A stretch of DNA of 64,000 nt from a bacterium (GCA_022774755.1 JALFLK010000017.1:41626-105625), one strand, 5' to 3'. Counted from the stretch's first letter, positions 11,204 to 20,323 are shown. The notes: generated from the sequence alone by a model not told the origin. Numbers and translations are program-made.

Positions 11204-12010
11204 TTGCAAACGGTATATATTGACGTGCTTATTTTTGTAAATCTTGCCGCCGACTTTGTCATACTATACTGCACTAAAAAAATCCTCCATATAAATGTTA
11301 AGCACTCAAGGGTGATTTTGGGCAGTATAGTCTGCGCTTTGTTATCCCCTGTTGCTTTGCTGTATGACGGCGGGTTTTTTCTTAATTTACTATACGGCAT
11401 ACTCAGCGCTTGTCTTGGAGTATTTGTCACTTTCGGCAGATGCAGTATCGAGAACTACATAAAAAGAGCCGTGTGCTTTTTTTGCGTTAATTTTTTATTT
11501 TCCGGAATAATGATAGGCATTTATCTTCTCTTTGAGCCAAAGGGAATGGTAATTATTAACAATGTTGTGTATTTTCAGATTTCTCCTGTTCTGCTGATTA
11601 TTTTAACCTTTGTTTGCTATATTATCCTGACGCTGTTTGACAGGCTTATTATCAGCAGAAAAGCAGGTGCCGAGATTTGCAGAATCAAGGTAAATCTTGA
11701 GGGGCATAATTTTGAATTTGACGGTCTTGTTGACACGGGCTGTTCCCTTGCGGAGCCGTTTTCCGGCAGTCCAGTTATTGTTGCGGAAAAAAACCTGTTC
11801 AACGATTTTGTTCCTCCCTGTGAAAAATTAAGGGTGATTCCTTTCAGCAGTATGGGCGGAGAGGGAATTATCAAAGGCATTAAGGCACGGCAGGTTTACA
11901 TAAACGGCAGGTTGATTACGGGAGAAATTTACATAGGCTTTTGCGAAAACACTCTTTCGGGTGAGGTTAAAGCCCTTATTCCGAAAAACTTGGGAGTTGA
12001 CTTACAATGA
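11204..12010 (+). CDS. spoIIGA: Sigma-E processing aspartic peptidase SpoIIGA
   Basis: A 268-residue membrane protease that cuts the pro-sequence from pro-sigma-E once SpoIIR signals from the forespore. The N-terminal half has five TM helices (about 5-25, 35-52, 58-78, 90-110, 125-148). The C-terminal half is a retropepsin-like half-domain with catalytic Asp177 in [12 protein letters not shown]. The start is TTG (11204) behind AAAGGAGGG with 5-base spacing. It overlaps sigE by ATGA, coupling protease and substrate translation. Length is slightly under the B. subtilis protein. Confidence 0.93.
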   Translation: MQTVYIDVLIFVNLAADFVILYCTKKILHINVKHSRVILGSIVCALLSPVALLYDGGFFLNLLYGILSACLGVFVTFGRCSIENYIKRAVCFFCVNFLFSGIMIGIYLLFEPKGMVIINNVVYFQISPVLLIILTFVCYIILTLFDRLIISRKAGAEICRIKVNLEGHNFEFDGLVDTGCSLAEPFSGSPVIVAEKNLFNDFVPPCEKLRVIPFSSMGGEGIIKGIKARQVYINGRLITGEIYIGFCENTLSGEVKALIPKNLGVDLQ

Positions 12011-12759
12011 AAATTATATTCTTTAAAAACAAACGCCACAGAAGAAAACATAAGAAAAATATTTTTGCTTCTGCATTTTTTAAAATCAAAAAATTACTGG
12101 GATTTAAAAGAGAAATTCACTACATAAACGGAAGCGAAACCCTGCCTCCGCCTTTGAGCAAGGATGAAGAACAGATAATTATGAAAAAAATATCCGACGG
12201 TGAGGATAACCTGAGGGAAAAGCTTATTGTTCATAATTTGAGGCTTGTAGTGTATATAGCAAAAAAGTTTGAAACCTCGGGAATAAATGTTGAGGACTTG
12301 ATTTCAATCGGAACTATCGGTCTTATTAAGGCGGTGAACACTTTTTCGCCGGAAAGAAATATAAAGCTAGCAACCTACGCTTCAAGATGTATAGAAAATG
12401 AAATCCTTATGTTTCTGCGTAAAACCGCACAGCTTAAACACGAGGTGTCCATTGACGAGCCTCTTAACACCGACTGGGACGGTAACGAGCTTTTGCTGTG
12501 CGATGTGCTTGGGAGCGACCCTGACATAATAAACCGTGGAATAGAGACAAAGCTTGAATCAAATCTTGTTTTACAGGCGGTTTCAAAGCTTAACACCCGT
12601 GAATGTGAAATTATGGAGCTTAGGTTCGGTCTTAACGGCAAAAAGGAGCATACCCAAAAACAGGTTGCGGATATTTTAGGGATTTCCCAGTCCTACATAT
12701 CACGCCTTGAAAAAAAGATTATAAAACGGCTGAAGACAGATTTGGAAAAAGTTGTGTAA
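12007..12759 (+). CDS. sigE: RNA polymerase sporulation sigma factor, pro-sigma-E
   Basis: A 250-residue mother-cell sigma factor. The mature part starts near residue 37 ([20 protein letters not shown]), aligned with the known Bacillus processing site. Region 2 reads [18 protein letters not shown] and [14 protein letters not shown]; region 4.2 is the C-terminal helix-turn-helix ([20 protein letters not shown]). The pro-sequence of about 36 residues is longer than the 27-29 of B. subtilis and strongly basic at the front ([11 protein letters not shown]). A sigG gene does not follow, unlike Bacillus. Confidence 0.95.
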   Translation: MKIIFFKNKRHRRKHKKNIFASAFFKIKKLLGFKREIHYINGSETLPPPLSKDEEQIIMKKISDGEDNLREKLIVHNLRLVVYIAKKFETSGINVEDLISIGTIGLIKAVNTFSPERNIKLATYASRCIENEILMFLRKTAQLKHEVSIDEPLNTDWDGNELLLCDVLGSDPDIINRGIETKLESNLVLQAVSKLNTRECEIMELRFGLNGKKEHTQKQVADILGISQSYISRLEKKIIKRLKTDLEKVV

Positions 12760-12796
12760 AAGTTGTGTTAATCAGGTGAATTTTTGCAAAAATAAG

Positions 12797-12824
12797 TTGA
12801 CAATATTATTGGCTGTGATAATAT
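12797..12824 (+). promoter_or_regulatory. Predicted promoter of the GH31 gene
   Basis: TTGACA (12797-12802), a 16-base spacer and TAATAT (12819-12824) lie 33 bases before the GH31 start codon, in the 97-bp gap after sigE. The -35 is perfect and the -10 is 4/6. This would let the glucosidase be expressed apart from the sporulation operon. Confidence 0.6.
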
Positions 12825-12856
12825 TTAGGTGAAGTTTATGCGTATGGGAGTATGTT

Positions 12857-14911
12857 ATGATTAAGAAGTATGTTTTTGGAACACCCCTTGAAACAGGAGC
12901 TGTTACAGCTGATGTTGCCCCCGAAAAAAACACACCGGAAGAAGTGGGAATTGTTGATAAAACCGACTGCGTAGCTTTTGTTAAGGAGCTTGAAGACGAC
13001 GACAGAATCTACGGTTTGGGCGAAAATATCAGAGGAATTAACAAGCGTGGCTGGATTTACGAGAGCTACGCAACCGACGACGGAATTCACTCGGAAACAC
13101 TTAAATCAATTTACGGTGTCCACAACTTTATTATTATAGACTGCAAAAAGCCCTTCGGAATTTTTGTTGACGCACCCTTTAAGGTTACCTTTGATTTGGG
13201 CTACACTTATATGGATAAGGCTATTATCACGCCCCAAGGCAGGGATTTTAACCTCTACATTATTAACGGAAATTCACTTTCGGATATTGTCAGAAATTTC
13301 AGAAAGGCTATCGGCAAAAGCTATCTTGCTCCGTTCTGGTCTTTCGGATACATTCAGAGCAGATGGGGATATAAATCTGCTGACGAATGCAGACAGGTTG
13401 TTAAAGAGTTCAGAGATAACGGCGTTCCCATTGACGGATTGTGCCTTGATTTGGATTATATGGACAGCTGTAAGGTTTTCACCACCAACGAAAAGGATTT
13501 CCCGAATTTTGAGGGCTTTGTTAAAGAAATGTCAGACAGCAATGTTCATCTTGTTCCTATTATTGACGCCGCCGTTAAGGCCGAAAAAGGCTACTGCATA
13601 AGCGACGAAGGCGTTGAAAATAACTACTTCTGCAAAGATGAAAACGACAATGACTATGTTGGCTGTGTATGGCCCGGGCACACCTATTTTCCCGATTATC
13701 TTAATCCCGACGCAGGAAAATGGTTTGCCTCAAAATATAAATACTACACAGATATGGGCATTGACGGTTTTTGGAACGATATGAACGAGCCTGCTATCTT
13801 TTTCAGCAAAAAATCACTTGACGCTTTAAAAAACGATATTTGTGAAAATAAAGAAAGGGATTTTGGTGCAAACGATTATTTTGCCCTAAGACACAGGGTA
13901 AACTTCCTTTGGGATTACAAGGAGATTTACCACAATGTAAACGGCAAAAAAATCCGCCACGACAAGGTGCACAATATGTACGGCTATATGATGACAAAAA
14001 GTGCGTCCCAAGGGCTTGAGGAAATCGCCCCCGACAGGCGGTTTTTACTGTTCTCCCGTTCTTCTTACATCGGTATGCACCGCTACGCCGGAATTTGGAC
14101 AGGCGACAATCAAGCATGGTGGTCGCACCTTTTGCTGAGCTTGAAACAGCTTCCGTCGCTGAATATGTGTGGTTTTCTTTATATCGGCTCCGATATAGGC
14201 GGTTTTAATTCCAATACTACCGAGGATTTGTCACTAAGATGGCATGCTCTGTCTGTGTTTGTGCCTTTAATGAGAAACCACAACGGCTCTGACAGACCCC
14301 AGGAGTGGTTCCGCTTTATTCACAAGGATTGGTTCAGGGACTTGATTAAATCCAGATACCGTCTGCTCCCCTTTATTTACAGCGAATATCTTAAGGCTGT
14401 GCACAATGACGATATGATGTTCAGACCTTTGAGATTTGTCTATGAAAATGACAGCCTTGCCGCAGAAATTGAGGACCAGCTTATGATTGGAGACAGCGTT
14501 ATGATTGCGCCTGTTTATACCCAAAATGCAAAAGGAAGGTTTGTTTATCTTCCCGAGGAAATGCTTATGGTTAAAATGTACGGCGATGAGATTGAAACCG
14601 AGGAATACGAAAAAGGCCGTCACTACATTGAAGTTCCCTATAACTGCGTGCTGTTCTTTATTAAAAAAGGTGCGCTGATACCCTTGTACGACTGCGCAAT
14701 GTCCACAAAAGAGCTGAACAAAAACAAAATCAGCGTTTTGTGCTTTTCCGATGAGGGCAGTGCTGAATACGAAATGTATTCCGACGACGGCATTACTAAA
14801 AGCAGTAAGGTAAAAAAGCTTGAAATTCTTGTGGAAAACAAATTTGCTTACTGCAACAGCAACGATATTGAAGTTACCGTTTTAGCAGATTATTTAAACA
14901 CATTATTCTGA
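12857..14911 (+). CDS. Glycoside hydrolase family 31 (alpha-glucosidase-like)
   Basis: A 684-residue cytoplasmic enzyme (no signal peptide) of the GH31 family, which removes terminal alpha-glucosyl or alpha-xylosyl units. The N-terminal beta domain runs to about 150. The (beta/alpha)8 barrel holds the nucleophile Asp308 in GFWNDMNEPAIF and the probable acid/base Asp417 in IWTGDNQAWW; GLCLDLDYMDS (about 194-204) is the family strand. C-terminal beta domains follow from about 560. Alpha-glucosidase is the likeliest activity, but alpha-xylosidase cannot be excluded from sequence alone. Its position after sigE is probably incidental. Confidence 0.92.
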   Translation: MIKKYVFGTPLETGAVTADVAPEKNTPEEVGIVDKTDCVAFVKELEDDDRIYGLGENIRGINKRGWIYESYATDDGIHSETLKSIYGVHNFIIIDCKKPFGIFVDAPFKVTFDLGYTYMDKAIITPQGRDFNLYIINGNSLSDIVRNFRKAIGKSYLAPFWSFGYIQSRWGYKSADECRQVVKEFRDNGVPIDGLCLDLDYMDSCKVFTTNEKDFPNFEGFVKEMSDSNVHLVPIIDAAVKAEKGYCISDEGVENNYFCKDENDNDYVGCVWPGHTYFPDYLNPDAGKWFASKYKYYTDMGIDGFWNDMNEPAIFFSKKSLDALKNDICENKERDFGANDYFALRHRVNFLWDYKEIYHNVNGKKIRHDKVHNMYGYMMTKSASQGLEEIAPDRRFLLFSRSSYIGMHRYAGIWTGDNQAWWSHLLLSLKQLPSLNMCGFLYIGSDIGGFNSNTTEDLSLRWHALSVFVPLMRNHNGSDRPQEWFRFIHKDWFRDLIKSRYRLLPFIYSEYLKAVHNDDMMFRPLRFVYENDSLAAEIEDQLMIGDSVMIAPVYTQNAKGRFVYLPEEMLMVKMYGDEIETEEYEKGRHYIEVPYNCVLFFIKKGALIPLYDCAMSTKELNKNKISVLCFSDEGSAEYEMYSDDGITKSSKVKKLEILVENKFAYCNSNDIEVTVLADYLNTLF

Positions 14912-14925
14912 TGATTAGGCATTAC

Positions 14926-14957
14926 AAAACCTCGGCTCACACAAAGCCGAGGTTTTT
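14926..14957. terminator. Bidirectional terminator between the GH31 and mscS genes
   Basis: AAAACCTCGGC (14926-14936) pairs with GCCGAGGTTTT (14946-14956) around a 9-base loop. The A-rich and T-rich outer ends give a U-tract in both directions, which suits the converging genes on either side. Confidence 0.88.
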
Positions 14958-14961
14958 ATTT

Positions 14962-15780
14962 TTATTCGGATTTATTGTCAGAATTATTTTGGGGCTGTTT
15001 AACTTCAACGGTATTATAAGGAATTTTAATGTTATTCTCATCAAACAACTCTTTTACCTTTTCCTGCATTTGATAGTAAATATCCCAATAATCAGCCTCG
15101 TTTATCCAAATCTGGACTATTATTTCAACTCCCGAGGCTTTGTGCTGACCTACATAAACGGCAGGCTCAGGCTCACGGATAATATTATCCATTGTAGCTA
15201 TATAGGAATACAGAATACCCTTTACCTTGGTAATATCATCATCGTAGCTTATTGTGTAGCTAAGGTCAAGGCGCCGGTGCACGGCGGTAGTCAGGTTTAC
15301 CACATCATAGGTAGTAAGACGGGAATTGGGGATTGTTATAACCTTGTTATCCACACTTAAAAGGGTTGTATAAAACAGCTTTATGCTCTGGACAGTTCCC
15401 TTTAAATTTTCAAATTCTATAATATCTCCTGCTTTAAAGGGCTTGTTGAGGATAATTACAACTCCGCTTGCTATATTTGACAGGCTTGACTGCATTGCAA
15501 GACCTGCGGTCACAAGCGCCGCACCTAAGGCAGTTATAATAGAAGTCACATCAACGCCGAACTGGGCAACAGCGGAGATTACCACAACAAAAATCAAAAA
15601 CACACGCAGAATTGAGCATAAAAAAGTTATTACAGTATATTCAGCTTTGCCCTTGTTCAAAATTCGTCCCACGAGCTTTACAACATACTTTGATAGCCAC
15701 AAGCCCAAAATAACAATAATTGCCGAGGAAATAATCCGTGGGAGTACGTTTTGAAGAAAATTGTTAAACAGTTCATTCAT
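14962..15780 (-). CDS. MscS family mechanosensitive ion channel
   Basis: A small-conductance mechanosensitive channel, about 272 residues, that opens on hypo-osmotic shock. Three TM helices lie at about 10-32, 55-80 and 85-115. The pore helix and vestibule start are clear: GLAMQSSLSNIASGVVIIL followed by KPFKAGDIIEF. The C-terminal cytosolic domain is full length. I prefer the ATG at 15780 (MNELFNNF), six bases after GGTGA, over the GTG at 15789. The start lies within the stop of the upstream MORN gene (ATGAATGA), so the two are co-translated. Confidence 0.93.
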   Translation of the reverse strand: MNELFNNFLQNVLPRIISSAIIVILGLWLSKYVVKLVGRILNKGKAEYTVITFLCSILRVFLIFVVVISAVAQFGVDVTSIITALGAALVTAGLAMQSSLSNIASGVVIILNKPFKAGDIIEFENLKGTVQSIKLFYTTLLSVDNKVITIPNSRLTTYDVVNLTTAVHRRLDLSYTISYDDDITKVKGILYSYIATMDNIIREPEPAVYVGQHKASGVEIIVQIWINEADYWDIYYQMQEKVKELFDENNIKIPYNTVEVKQPQNNSDNKSE

Positions 15781-17428
15781 TACTGTCACCGAAAATTATT
15801 ATTTTGCTATCGACCTCAATATTGTTGGACCACTTGGACACAATAAGTTTTCCGTTTTCGTCGAGTGAGATTCCGATTCCGTCTTTGTTGCCCTTGACAA
15901 AGTTATTCAGGGAAATAAAGTTGCCGTTTTTGTCAAAACGAGCTCCCATACTCTCGGGAAGATTATCAATCCATTTGCCTACATGGATTTCTCCGTCTGA
16001 AGAACGGAAGCCTACTCCCCTGCCGTTACGCTTATTATTTTTCCAATCGCCGATATAATTAACCGAACCGTCTTTGTAATAGAATGTGCCGAAGCCGTTT
16101 CGCATATCGTTTTTATACTGACCCTCGTAGGCAGTTCTGCCCCTTTGGGTTTCGGTTCTTCCGTAGCCGTTTCTTGCTCCGTTTTCGTCAAGATTGCCGT
16201 AGTAGAAAAACCGGGTGTTTCCGTCGTTTATTGATTTATCCGCAGAGGGCTGTTTGCCGAGCTTGAATTTTTCTCTCTTTGAGTCAAAATCTTCGCTGTG
16301 ATATATATTGATGTCCTCATCCTCGGAAAAGTCATAATCAGGCACTAATGCGTCGTTTTCTTTTTCTGAGAGCGGAATATCGGTTTCATTTTCGGCCTGC
16401 GGAATATAATCGTCAAACTGCTGTAAAGGCTCTGATTCGTTTGAAAAATCAGAATCTGAATTGTCGCTTTCTGTCTGCAATGTATTCTCGCACTTATCAA
16501 AATCAGAGTCAGAAGTATTTAATCCGTTGCTTTCGGTTTCATTATCTGCTATATCTGTTATGCTCTCTGTTTCATTATCTGTTGCATAATCTGTTTGTTT
16601 ATCTGAATTATTCCCATTTTCATTGTCTTTTTCAGCTTCGATTTCGGGGCTTTGCTCTTCATCTGCGGAATAATCGGCAGAATGGCTGAAGATTTCATTA
16701 TTTAATTCTACCCCGCTGCTGAAAGGATTTCCGTTTTCAGCTGTAAGATACGGGGCGTATGAAATATCAAAGGTGCTGTTTAAATTCCGTGCAAGGTTAA
16801 AATCAACAGGTGCAAATGTGAATCCCTCGGTGTTTTCATTGAGGTCTTCTTCTGCGTCTTTCGGCGCCTCACCTGTAAAGTAGAGCATTCCTTTATCGGA
16901 ATACGCCACCGCCGTGCAATCCTCTGATTTAGGCGCGGCTGTTACCATATACATAGGAACGGCGATACAGCCGTTTTCGCTGTAAACGGTTTTAATAAGT
17001 GCAAAATAGCCGTTGATTATTTTAGGGGCGATAGAACAAACGCAGTCAGCGCCTTTTTCCGGCACAAAATATTCCGACTTCGTCCAATAATGCCTCTGAT
17101 TAAAATAAACTTTCTTTATCGGAAGCTGGTTTTCGTTATAATAACAGATACAATACATATTGTCGGGCAGGTACTTTGACGCCTGAACAAGCTCGCCGTC
17201 CTTGAGGACTTTCCAGAGCATAGGCTTATCTTTTTCCATTTTATAGCAATAATCGTACTTTCTCTGTTCAAAAAACTGAATTGTTTCCTGCTCCTGAATT
17301 TTGCATCCGCTTTCAAAGTAGCAGGCACGCACTCCTGCAAGGGAGTCGTCTCTGAAATCCAGTTCTTCAAAGGCCCGTAATGCAACCGAATAATAAATTA
17401 TGTTGTCAATCTTCTTAGCCATTCCCAT
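15773..17428 (-). CDS. MORN-repeat protein with acidic linker, function unknown
   Basis: A 551-residue protein in three parts. Residues 1-240 are a folded region rich in aromatic residues, with short WG/KWG-like beta patterns (KPMLWKVLKDGELV, KKVYFNQRHYW) that I cannot assign. Residues 245-405 are a low-complexity linker rich in Glu, Asp, Asn and Ser. The C-terminus (about 410-545) holds four to five MORN repeats such as YEGQYKNDMRNGFGTFYYKDG and NYIGDWKNNKRNGRGVGF, which in other proteins bind membranes or partners. No signal peptide, so cytoplasmic. It overlaps and is coupled to mscS. Confidence 0.75.
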   Translation of the reverse strand: MGMAKKIDNIIYYSVALRAFEELDFRDDSLAGVRACYFESGCKIQEQETIQFFEQRKYDYCYKMEKDKPMLWKVLKDGELVQASKYLPDNMYCICYYNENQLPIKKVYFNQRHYWTKSEYFVPEKGADCVCSIAPKIINGYFALIKTVYSENGCIAVPMYMVTAAPKSEDCTAVAYSDKGMLYFTGEAPKDAEEDLNENTEGFTFAPVDFNLARNLNSTFDISYAPYLTAENGNPFSSGVELNNEIFSHSADYSADEEQSPEIEAEKDNENGNNSDKQTDYATDNETESITDIADNETESNGLNTSDSDFDKCENTLQTESDNSDSDFSNESEPLQQFDDYIPQAENETDIPLSEKENDALVPDYDFSEDEDINIYHSEDFDSKREKFKLGKQPSADKSINDGNTRFFYYGNLDENGARNGYGRTETQRGRTAYEGQYKNDMRNGFGTFYYKDGSVNYIGDWKNNKRNGRGVGFRSSDGEIHVGKWIDNLPESMGARFDKNGNFISLNNFVKGNKDGIGISLDENGKLIVSKWSNNIEVDSKIIIFGDSNE

Positions 17429-17473
17429 TTATCCCTTATAAAAATATCGTTCCCGTGAATTTCTAAAAGTAAA

Positions 17474-17494
17474 GGCACAATATAAAATTGTGCC
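17474..17494 (-). terminator. Terminator of pfkA
   Basis: GGCACAAT and ATTGTGCC pair around a 5-base loop, and on the minus strand TTTACTTTT follows. It lies 9 bases after the pfkA stop, before the MORN gene start. Confidence 0.7.
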
Positions 17495-17502
17495 GATATA
17501 TT

Positions 17503-18471
17503 TTATATAGAAATTGTCCTCGCAATATCAAACAGGTGCTTGTCAAATACCCTCGGCATATTAAGCGCTTCGGTGATGTCGAAATCAACGATTTTGCCGT
17601 TCTGCATAGCAATCACACGGTTTCCTGCGCCCTCGCTGAGCAATTCAACAGCTTTGTAGCCCATTTCGCTGGCGATTACTCTGTCTCTCAAAGAAGGACG
17701 GCCGCCACGCTGAACATGACCCAAAATAGTAGCTCTTGACTCAATTTTAAGCCGCTTTTCAATGTAGCTTGCAAGGTCAGCCGCACCGCCGACACCCTCG
17801 GCTACAACAACAATAAAGTGCTGTTTTCCTGTCTTTTGGGTTTCAATAATTCTTGAGATTACATCCCTCTCTATATCATACTTAACTTCGGGAACAAGAA
17901 TAGCGGTAGCTCCGCAGGCAATACCAACCTGCAACGCAATGTCGCCGCATCTTCTGCCCATAACCTCTACAACAGAGCATCTGTCGTGAGACTGAGCCGT
18001 ATCACGGATTTTGTCTATCATCTCAACAGCTGTGTTCATAGCTGTATCAAAACCGATTGTGTATTCACTGCAAGCAATGTCATTGTCGATAGTGCCTGGG
18101 ATTCCGATACAGTTTACGCCTGCGTTTGTTAAATCTCTTGCTCCCCTGAATGAGCCGTCGCCGCCGATAACAACAACGCCTGTAATACCGTTGTTTTTGC
18201 AATAGTCGGCAGCCTTCTGAACGCCCTCCGGAGTATTGTATTCCTCACTTCTTGCTGTATAAAGCATTGTGCCGCCGTTGCCGATTATATCTGAAACAGA
18301 ACGAAGGTTCAGCTCTTTTACGTCGCCGTTAAGCAAGCCGTTGTATCCTCTGTAAACGCCGAAAACCTGCATATCTCTGGCGATTCCCGCTCTGACAACA
18401 GAACGGACAACAGCGTTCATACCCGGTGCGTCTCCCCCGCTTGTAAGTACTGCAATTTTCTTTTTAGCCAT
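17503..18471 (-). CDS. pfkA: ATP-dependent 6-phosphofructokinase
   Basis: A 322-residue glycolytic enzyme converting fructose 6-phosphate to the 1,6-bisphosphate. TSGGDAPGMNAVVRS (about 10-24) binds ATP; the catalytic Asp lies in GIPGTIDNDI (about 123-132), and MGRRCGDIALQVG (about 169) binds substrate. The Gly of GGDGSFRGARDL at the position that separates ATP from pyrophosphate enzymes (GGDGS) indicates ATP use. The C-terminal RGGRPSLRDRVIASEMG motif is intact. Own promoter and terminator make it monocistronic. Confidence 0.96.
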   Translation of the reverse strand: MAKKKIAVLTSGGDAPGMNAVVRSVVRAGIARDMQVFGVYRGYNGLLNGDVKELNLRSVSDIIGNGGTMLYTARSEEYNTPEGVQKAADYCKNNGITGVVVIGGDGSFRGARDLTNAGVNCIGIPGTIDNDIACSEYTIGFDTAMNTAVEMIDKIRDTAQSHDRCSVVEVMGRRCGDIALQVGIACGATAILVPEVKYDIERDVISRIIETQKTGKQHFIVVVAEGVGGAADLASYIEKRLKIESRATILGHVQRGGRPSLRDRVIASEMGYKAVELLSEGAGNRVIAMQNGKIVDFDITEALNMPRVFDKHLFDIARTISI

Positions 18472-18501
18472 AATAATACCTCCAATGAAATATACAACTC
18501 A

Positions 18502-18530
18502 ATTATAATACATCAGGCAGATTTTTACAA
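18502..18530 (-). promoter_or_regulatory. Predicted sigma-A promoter of pfkA
   Basis: Minus strand TTGTAA (18530-18525), 17-base spacer, perfect TATAAT (18507-18502), about 30 bases upstream of the pfkA start. Confidence 0.78.
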
Positions 18531-18564
18531 GTATATTTCCGTATTTTCTGCCCGATTATGACAA

Positions 18565-19680
18565 TTATTTATAAATGTAAACCTGACATTTTAACATTCC
18601 GTTATAGAGTTTTCGCCTTTTGTCGGCACTTTTTCCGAAAATTCGCTCAAATTCATCATCGGGACTGATAACTACTGTGCGTGTATTATGGCAGGAAAGG
18701 CACTTTTCTCCTAATATTTTATATAATCTACGGGCGGATTCCAGGTCGAGGAGTCTTTCGCCGTAGGGCGGATTGGTAATGACGGTCTGAATTTCAAAAT
18801 CCTGACTAAAGTCGCTGATGTCACGCTTTTCAAAACGAATAAAATCCGAAACACCTGCTTTTTCGGCATTCTCACGGGCAAGCTCAAGAGCGTTTGAGTC
18901 AATGTCATATCCCAATGCAAAAAAATCGCAGTTTTTATCTATATTAAGCTTTGCCTGCTGTTTAATTTCCGATATGGAATTTTTGGGGATTAAGCTCCAA
19001 TTATCAAAGGCAAATTTTCGGTTAATCCCGGGCGGAATTTTCTGAGCTTTCATCGCACTTTCAATCAAAATCGTACCGCTTCCGCACATAGGGTCAACCA
19101 CCTTATGATTTCGCCTTACCCCTGCAAGCTCAGCCATTGCGGCGGCAAGGGTTTCTTTTATGGGAGCGTCGTTTGATTTTTTTCTGTATCCCCTTTTGTG
19201 CAGTCCTGCGCCTGAAGTGTCAATCATTATTGAGGCTTTATTGTTTATAATCAAAAACTGTATCTGAAAAGTTGCTCCCGTTTCTTCAAACCACGAAAGG
19301 CGGTATTTTTCTTTCAGCCGTTCTACAACAGCCTTTTTTATAATTTTCTGACAATCGGGAACGCTCATCAGCTTTGAAGAAAGGCATCTGCCCTTTACTG
19401 GAAAAGCGTCATTTTTGCCTATAAAATTTTCCCACGGTAGTGATTTTACCCCTTGGAATAGTTCTTCAAAAGAATTAACATAAAATTCCGACATAAGTAT
19501 AAGCACACGCTCGGCGTATCTTGAATAAATATTAGCCTTTATCATATGGTCAAGACTGCCCGAAAAAAGCACTCTGCCGTTTTCTGCTCGGACATTTTTA
19601 AGTCCGTAAAAGCGCAGTTCGTTGGCGCACATTCCCTCTGTTCCGAAGATACAGGGACATACAAAATTAAGATTTTCCAT
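18565..19680 (-). CDS. THUMP-domain class I rRNA methyltransferase (RlmL/YpsC type)
   Basis: A 371-residue SAM-dependent RNA methyltransferase. The N-terminus resembles the ferredoxin-like and THUMP domains (about 1-160, RNA binding). The Rossmann domain has VVDPMCGSGTILIESAMKA (SAM binding, about 190-210) and the NPPYGERL catalytic motif (about 300) typical of N2-guanine methyltransferases acting on 23S rRNA (G2445 in E. coli RlmL). I start at ATG 19680 (MENLNFVCP) rather than the GTG six bases earlier, which overlaps the GAGG site. Confidence 0.9.
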   Translation of the reverse strand: MENLNFVCPCIFGTEGMCANELRFYGLKNVRAENGRVLFSGSLDHMIKANIYSRYAERVLILMSEFYVNSFEELFQGVKSLPWENFIGKNDAFPVKGRCLSSKLMSVPDCQKIIKKAVVERLKEKYRLSWFEETGATFQIQFLIINNKASIMIDTSGAGLHKRGYRKKSNDAPIKETLAAAMAELAGVRRNHKVVDPMCGSGTILIESAMKAQKIPPGINRKFAFDNWSLIPKNSISEIKQQAKLNIDKNCDFFALGYDIDSNALELARENAEKAGVSDFIRFEKRDISDFSQDFEIQTVITNPPYGERLLDLESARRLYKILGEKCLSCHNTRTVVISPDDEFERIFGKSADKRRKLYNGMLKCQVYIYK

Positions 19681-19704
19681 AAACACCTCAAAAATACATA
19701 AAAC

Positions 19705-19728
19705 GGGGTATCGGTCGCCCGATACCCC
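19705..19728 (-). terminator. Terminator after hpf
   Basis: GGGGTATCGG pairs with CCGATACCCC around a 4-base loop, a perfect 10-bp GC-rich stem. On the minus strand GTTTTATG follows. It ends the yabP-to-hpf transcription unit before the methyltransferase gene. Confidence 0.8.
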
Positions 19729-19777
19729 ATAACAAGCTATATAGTAATGTTCTCAAAAAGAAAATTGTTCTTAAAAA

Positions 19778-20323
19778 TCATTCTTCAAAAGAAGGCTGTA
19801 AAAGTCCGTAATCGCCGTCTGCTCTTGCATAGACAACATTTGGCTCGTTTGTTTCGGCATTGATAAACATAAAGAACGAATGGTTAATCATATTCATCTC
19901 AAGAATAGCCTCGTCAACGGAAATGGGCTTTATGTTAATCATCTTCTTGCGGACAACCTTGTACTCCTCTTCCTCGGGCTGTTCGGAAACGGCGGGCGCT
20001 GTTTCTGCAACAAACTCTTCAAAAGATGTACTGCGGAGCTTTTTGCTGAGTTTTGCTTTATTCTTGCGGATTTGTCTGCCCAAAATATCAATAACTCTGT
20101 CAAGAGCGTCGTTCATCTCGGCTTCGGTTGCCTCAGCACGATAAATCATGCTTTTATCCTTGATTGTAACCTCTACGGTTTGTCTGTTTTTTTCAAGGGT
20201 GACAACAATATTTACGGCAGCTTCATCAGAAAAAATCTTTGCAAACTTAGAAAGCTTTTTCTCTGCACGCTCTTTAAAGTTATCTCTGAGGTTTACCTTT
20301 CTTGCGGTGTAGGTGATTTTCAT
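19778..20323 (-). CDS. hpf: Ribosome hibernation promoting factor, long form
   Basis: A 181-residue long-form HPF that dimerises 70S ribosomes into inactive 100S particles. The N-terminal S30AE domain (about 1-105, MKITYTARKVNLRDNFKERA) sits in the 30S decoding site. The C-terminal dimerisation domain (about 125-181) has MNMINHSFFMFINAETNEPN and VVYARADGDYGLLQP, conserved in the family. ATG start behind AGGGAGG. It follows the S1-domain gene by 30 bases. Confidence 0.95.
   Translation of the reverse strand: MKITYTARKVNLRDNFKERAEKKLSKFAKIFSDEAAVNIVVTLEKNRQTVEVTIKDKSMIYRAEATEAEMNDALDRVIDILGRQIRKNKAKLSKKLRSTSFEEFVAETAPAVSEQPEEEEYKVVRKKMINIKPISVDEAILEMNMINHSFFMFINAETNEPNVVYARADGDYGLLQPSFEE

Noticed and set aside
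14911..15360. Plus-strand open frame opposite mscS starting at the GH31 stop
   Set aside because: It runs through the bidirectional terminator and lies antisense to the well-conserved MscS channel; no family resemblance.
15200..17428. Possible tandem repeat in the acidic region of the MORN protein
   Set aside because: The Glu/Asp/Asn/Ser-rich stretch has recurring NETES-like words but no regular period; it is low-complexity linker.
19705..19728. Perfect 10-bp inverted repeat as an attachment or recombination site
   Set aside because: Its loop is 4 bases, it lies right after the hpf stop and a T-run follows, so it is a terminator.
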